A stretch of DNA of 7,948 nucleotides, from the NCBI GenBank assembly GCA_943328865.2, contig CALQBR020000049.1, positions 1 to 7,948 of the forward strand, in the 5' to 3' direction. The stretch comes from Sphingobacterium thalpophilum. GTDB taxonomy: Bacteria > Bacteroidota > Bacteroidia > Flavobacteriales > Flavobacteriaceae. This document shows, one piece after another, positions 6,402 to 7,948 of the stretch. Numbering within the stretch: position 1 is the first letter of the stretch; every line of letters begins with the position of its first letter. The position numbers were made by a program, and so were the translations under genes. The notes under the pieces are model-generated. The model did no database searches. It was not told where the DNA came from and worked only from the letters and a program-made list of their open reading frames with translations.

Positions 6402-7304
6402 TTAATGACAAGCAGGATCTAAGTGTTTTTTAATTCCTCCAATTGTTCCTGAACAATTCAAAATAGCATCAAAACTAGGATTAGAACCATTAATAAGGAT
6501 CTCTACTTTAGTTAAATAATGATCATTATCATCATCTACATCATACATATTGGGAGTTCCATCCCCATCGCTATCATAAAGTAAAGGACTTTGCGTGGGA
6601 TTCAAAGGATCAACTTCATCCTTAGAAAATATCCCATCGCGGTCATGGTCTTTATAACGCTGTTTATTTAATTTAAAACTAAAAACCAACGGAGAATATT
6701 GAGGCACTAATGCTGATGGAATCCTATTAAAATAAGCCAATCCTGAAGGCAAAAACATTACACCTACTCCAAAATCTGAAAAAGTCGCTGGATTTGGACC
6801 CGAAGCGGTATCATAATTCCCTGTTTTAAACAAAGGAATAATCTCTGCCCAACCAGAAACAACCGACTCCAACTGAAACCATAAAGGAGTTGGAGAAGCA
6901 TCAAACTCCACATCATTTAAAAGATTTCCTTTATAAGAAACATAAACAGAATCAACTGCAGTAGGTGAATCATTTATACCTTCCTGCAATTTTAAATAAT
7001 ATACTTGATAATCAACCCCATTTTTAGTTACTGTCTTGTATTGTAGCGGATACTCTTGCTGATTTCTAATAGAGATCTTGTTCTCAGGATTTGGATTTGG
7101 AATCAAGGTTAGCGTTACATTATGATTAGCATCTACCGAAATGTAATGAGAATCGATATATTTATTTATTGAATCCAAATCGGCTGCATATTGCACTGCA
7201 TAATCTCTTGGAGGTGCTATTGTAGAATTATTATCATCTTTATTACAGGAGATTGTTAAAATCCCAATAATAAGGATTAAAAATAAATTATGAATTCTAT
7301 TCAT
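6402..7304 (-). CDS. FKBP-type peptidyl-prolyl isomerase-like lipoprotein with calcium-binding repeats
   Basis: This predicted 300-residue lipoprotein starts at the ATG whose A is at 7304. An in-frame ATG 33 bp upstream would put 11 extra residues before a normal signal peptide, so I reject it. The signal peptide is M-N-R-I-H-N plus a hydrophobic core, with lipobox L-T-I-S-C (C20). The next residues N-K-D-D fit the C-x-K-(D/E)2 surface-export signal described for Bacteroidota lipoproteins. Residues about 117-213 resemble an FKBP fold: V-Y-V-S-Y-K-G, V-E-F-D-A-S, S-G-W-A-E-I-I-P-L-F, and the closing L-V-F-S-F-K-L. Aspartate-rich segments follow (219-230 and 243-261, D-S-D-G-D-G-T-P-N) resembling thrombospondin type 3 calcium-binding repeats. 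Two cysteines, C284 and C299, near the C-terminus could form a disulphide. It is related to the GldI class of FKBP lipoproteins, but nothing here shows it is GldI. Isomerase activity is unproven. Confidence 0.82.
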   Translation of the reverse strand: MNRIHNLFLILIIGILTISCNKDDNNSTIAPPRDYAVQYAADLDSINKYIDSHYISVDANHNVTLTLIPNPNPENKISIRNQQEYPLQYKTVTKNGVDYQVYYLKLQEGINDSPTAVDSVYVSYKGNLLNDVEFDASPTPLWFQLESVVSGWAEIIPLFKTGNYDTASGPNPATFSDFGVGVMFLPSGLAYFNRIPSALVPQYSPLVFSFKLNKQRYKDHDRDGIFSKDEVDPLNPTQSPLLYDSDGDGTPNMYDVDDDNDHYLTKVEILINGSNPSFDAILNCSGTIGGIKKHLDPACH

Positions 7305-7345
7305 TATTAATATAAATTTTAGGTGCGCAAGATACAATATTGATT

Positions 7346-7353
7346 TATTTTTG
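7346..7353 (+). promoter_or_regulatory. Candidate -7 box for the S4-domain gene
   Basis: TATTTTTG matches TAnnTTTG and lies 31 bp before the ATG at 7385. It sits in the 80-bp divergent region shared with the FKBP lipoprotein gene. No clear -33 element is seen, and T-rich matches arise easily by chance, so support is modest. Confidence 0.4.
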
Positions 7354-7384
7354 TAATGAATTTAACGTTGATTTTAGAAAATTT

Positions 7385-7771
7385 ATGCGAGTAGATAAAT
7401 ACTTATGGTGTGTGAGATACTATAAAACCAGAAACATGGTTACGGAAGCCTGTAAAAAAAATCACATTACCGTAAATGGACAAGTAGCCAAACCCTCGAA
7501 AGAAGTATTTCCTACCGATAAAATCACTTTTCGTAAAGACCAAATTACCCAAATCATTACGGTATTAGAAATTCCACCCAATCGTGTGGGGGCAAAACTG
7601 GTAGATATGTATCGAAAAGATGAAACACCAGCTGAAGCATTTCAACATTTGGAATTATTAAAATTATCTAAAGCGCATTACCGAAAAACAGGCGATGGGC
7701 GACCAACTAAAAAAGACCGTAGGGATTTAGATGAATTTGGAAACGAAACAAATGACAATGAAGCTGAATAG
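7385..7771 (+). CDS. S4-domain RNA-binding protein, Hsp15-like
   Basis: This small basic protein (128 residues) has an N-terminal S4 RNA-binding domain (about 1-60): M-R-V-D-K-Y-L-W-C-V-R-Y-Y-K-T-R, then a helix and H-I-T-V-N-G-Q-V-A-K-P-S-K-E-V. The charged C-terminal tail contains G-R-P-T-K-K-D-R-R-D-L (about 99-109). This arrangement matches the Hsp15/HslR family; E. coli Hsp15 binds free 50S subunits carrying a stalled peptidyl-tRNA. The ATG at 7385 is chosen because the S4 motif begins directly there. The frame is open further upstream to a TTG at 7340, but that would add a non-conserved tail and overlap the putative promoter. The 3' end overlaps the start of the next gene, suggesting translational coupling. 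The ribosome-recycling role is inferred from the family. Confidence 0.88.
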   Translation: MRVDKYLWCVRYYKTRNMVTEACKKNHITVNGQVAKPSKEVFPTDKITFRKDQITQIITVLEIPPNRVGAKLVDMYRKDETPAEAFQHLELLKLSKAHYRKTGDGRPTKKDRRDLDEFGNETNDNEAE

Positions 7772-7948
7772 CCATTATTGGGAAAAGCGTTACCAAGAGA
7801 ATGAAACTGGCTGGAATGTAGGAGCAATAACTACGCCCATCAAAGAATTTATCGACCAATTAGAAGACAAAAACCTGCGTATCCTAATTCCTGGGGCAGG
7901 AAATGGTTATGAGTTTGACTATTTGATTCAGAAAGGTTTTAAGGAGAC
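7752..7948 (+). CDS. TPMT-family SAM-dependent methyltransferase, 5' part
   Basis: The frame runs off the right edge after 65 codons. It reads W-E-K-R-Y-Q-E-N-E-T-G-W-N-V-G, then T-T-P-I-K-E-F, then the SAM-binding motif I R-I-L-I-P-G-A-G-N-G-Y-E. This is the N-terminal signature of the thiopurine S-methyltransferase family (class I Rossmann methyltransferases). Bacterial members methylate assorted small sulfur, selenium or other compounds, and the substrate here cannot be told. The start is either the ATG at 7752 or the one at 7758, two codons later; both lie inside the end of the S4 gene (20- or 14-bp overlap in another frame), so coupling is likely. It is truncated only by the window boundary, with no sign of damage. 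Confidence 0.85.
   Translation, partial: MTMKLNSHYWEKRYQENETGWNVGAITTPIKEFIDQLEDKNLRILIPGAGNGYEFDYLIQKGFKE

Noticed and set aside
7302..7337. Upstream ATG giving an 11-residue N-terminal extension on the FKBP lipoprotein
   Set aside because: The extension would precede a complete lipoprotein signal peptide that begins properly at the second ATG (7304).
7340..7384. TTG start extending the S4-domain protein by 15 residues
   Set aside because: The S4 motif begins at the ATG at 7385, and the extension overlaps the candidate -7 box.

Overview
The window looks like a chromosomal segment of a Flavobacterium-type bacterium (Bacteroidota). The evidence is AT-rich DNA, several promoter -7 boxes of the Bacteroidota form TAnnTTTG, start codons without clear Shine-Dalgarno sequences, a lipoprotein with a C-N-K-D-D start like the Bacteroidota surface-export signal, a transketolase split into two genes, and a Tgt of the type I associate with this group. 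The genus is inferred from these traits; no database search was possible.

Layout. The left edge (1-124) is non-coding. It holds a well-formed promoter (TTTG-N19-TACTTTTG) firing leftwards out of the window. Positions 125-3284 are a minus-strand operon: tgt (queuosine tRNA modification), an LptF/LptG-family permease (lipopolysaccharide export), and an EamA/DMT transporter whose start overlaps the permease by 14 bp. Positions 3285-3684 form a 400-bp divergent intergenic region with a heptamer tandem repeat upstream of the tgt -7 box and a promoter for the next gene. Positions 3685-4245 (+) encode a YciF/DUF892 ferritin-like protein ending in a strong hairpin terminator. Positions 4436-6324 (+) encode the two transketolase subunits. 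A perfect 47-bp inverted repeat (6338-6384) serves as shared terminator with the convergent gene at 6402-7304 (-), an FKBP-type lipoprotein carrying calcium-binding repeats. At 7385 (+) an Hsp15-like S4 RNA-binding protein begins, overlapping the start of a TPMT-family methyltransferase cut by the right edge.

Most of this is housekeeping content: tRNA modification, envelope biogenesis, pentose-phosphate metabolism and ribosome-associated RNA binding. I found no phage, transposon, CRISPR or defence genes and no clear evidence of a new multi-gene system. The points most worth a second look are the Tgt with all three zinc-ligand cysteines replaced, the heptamer repeat abutting the tgt promoter, the probable surface-exposed FKBP/calcium-repeat lipoprotein, and lysines at usually acidic positions in the DUF892 protein.
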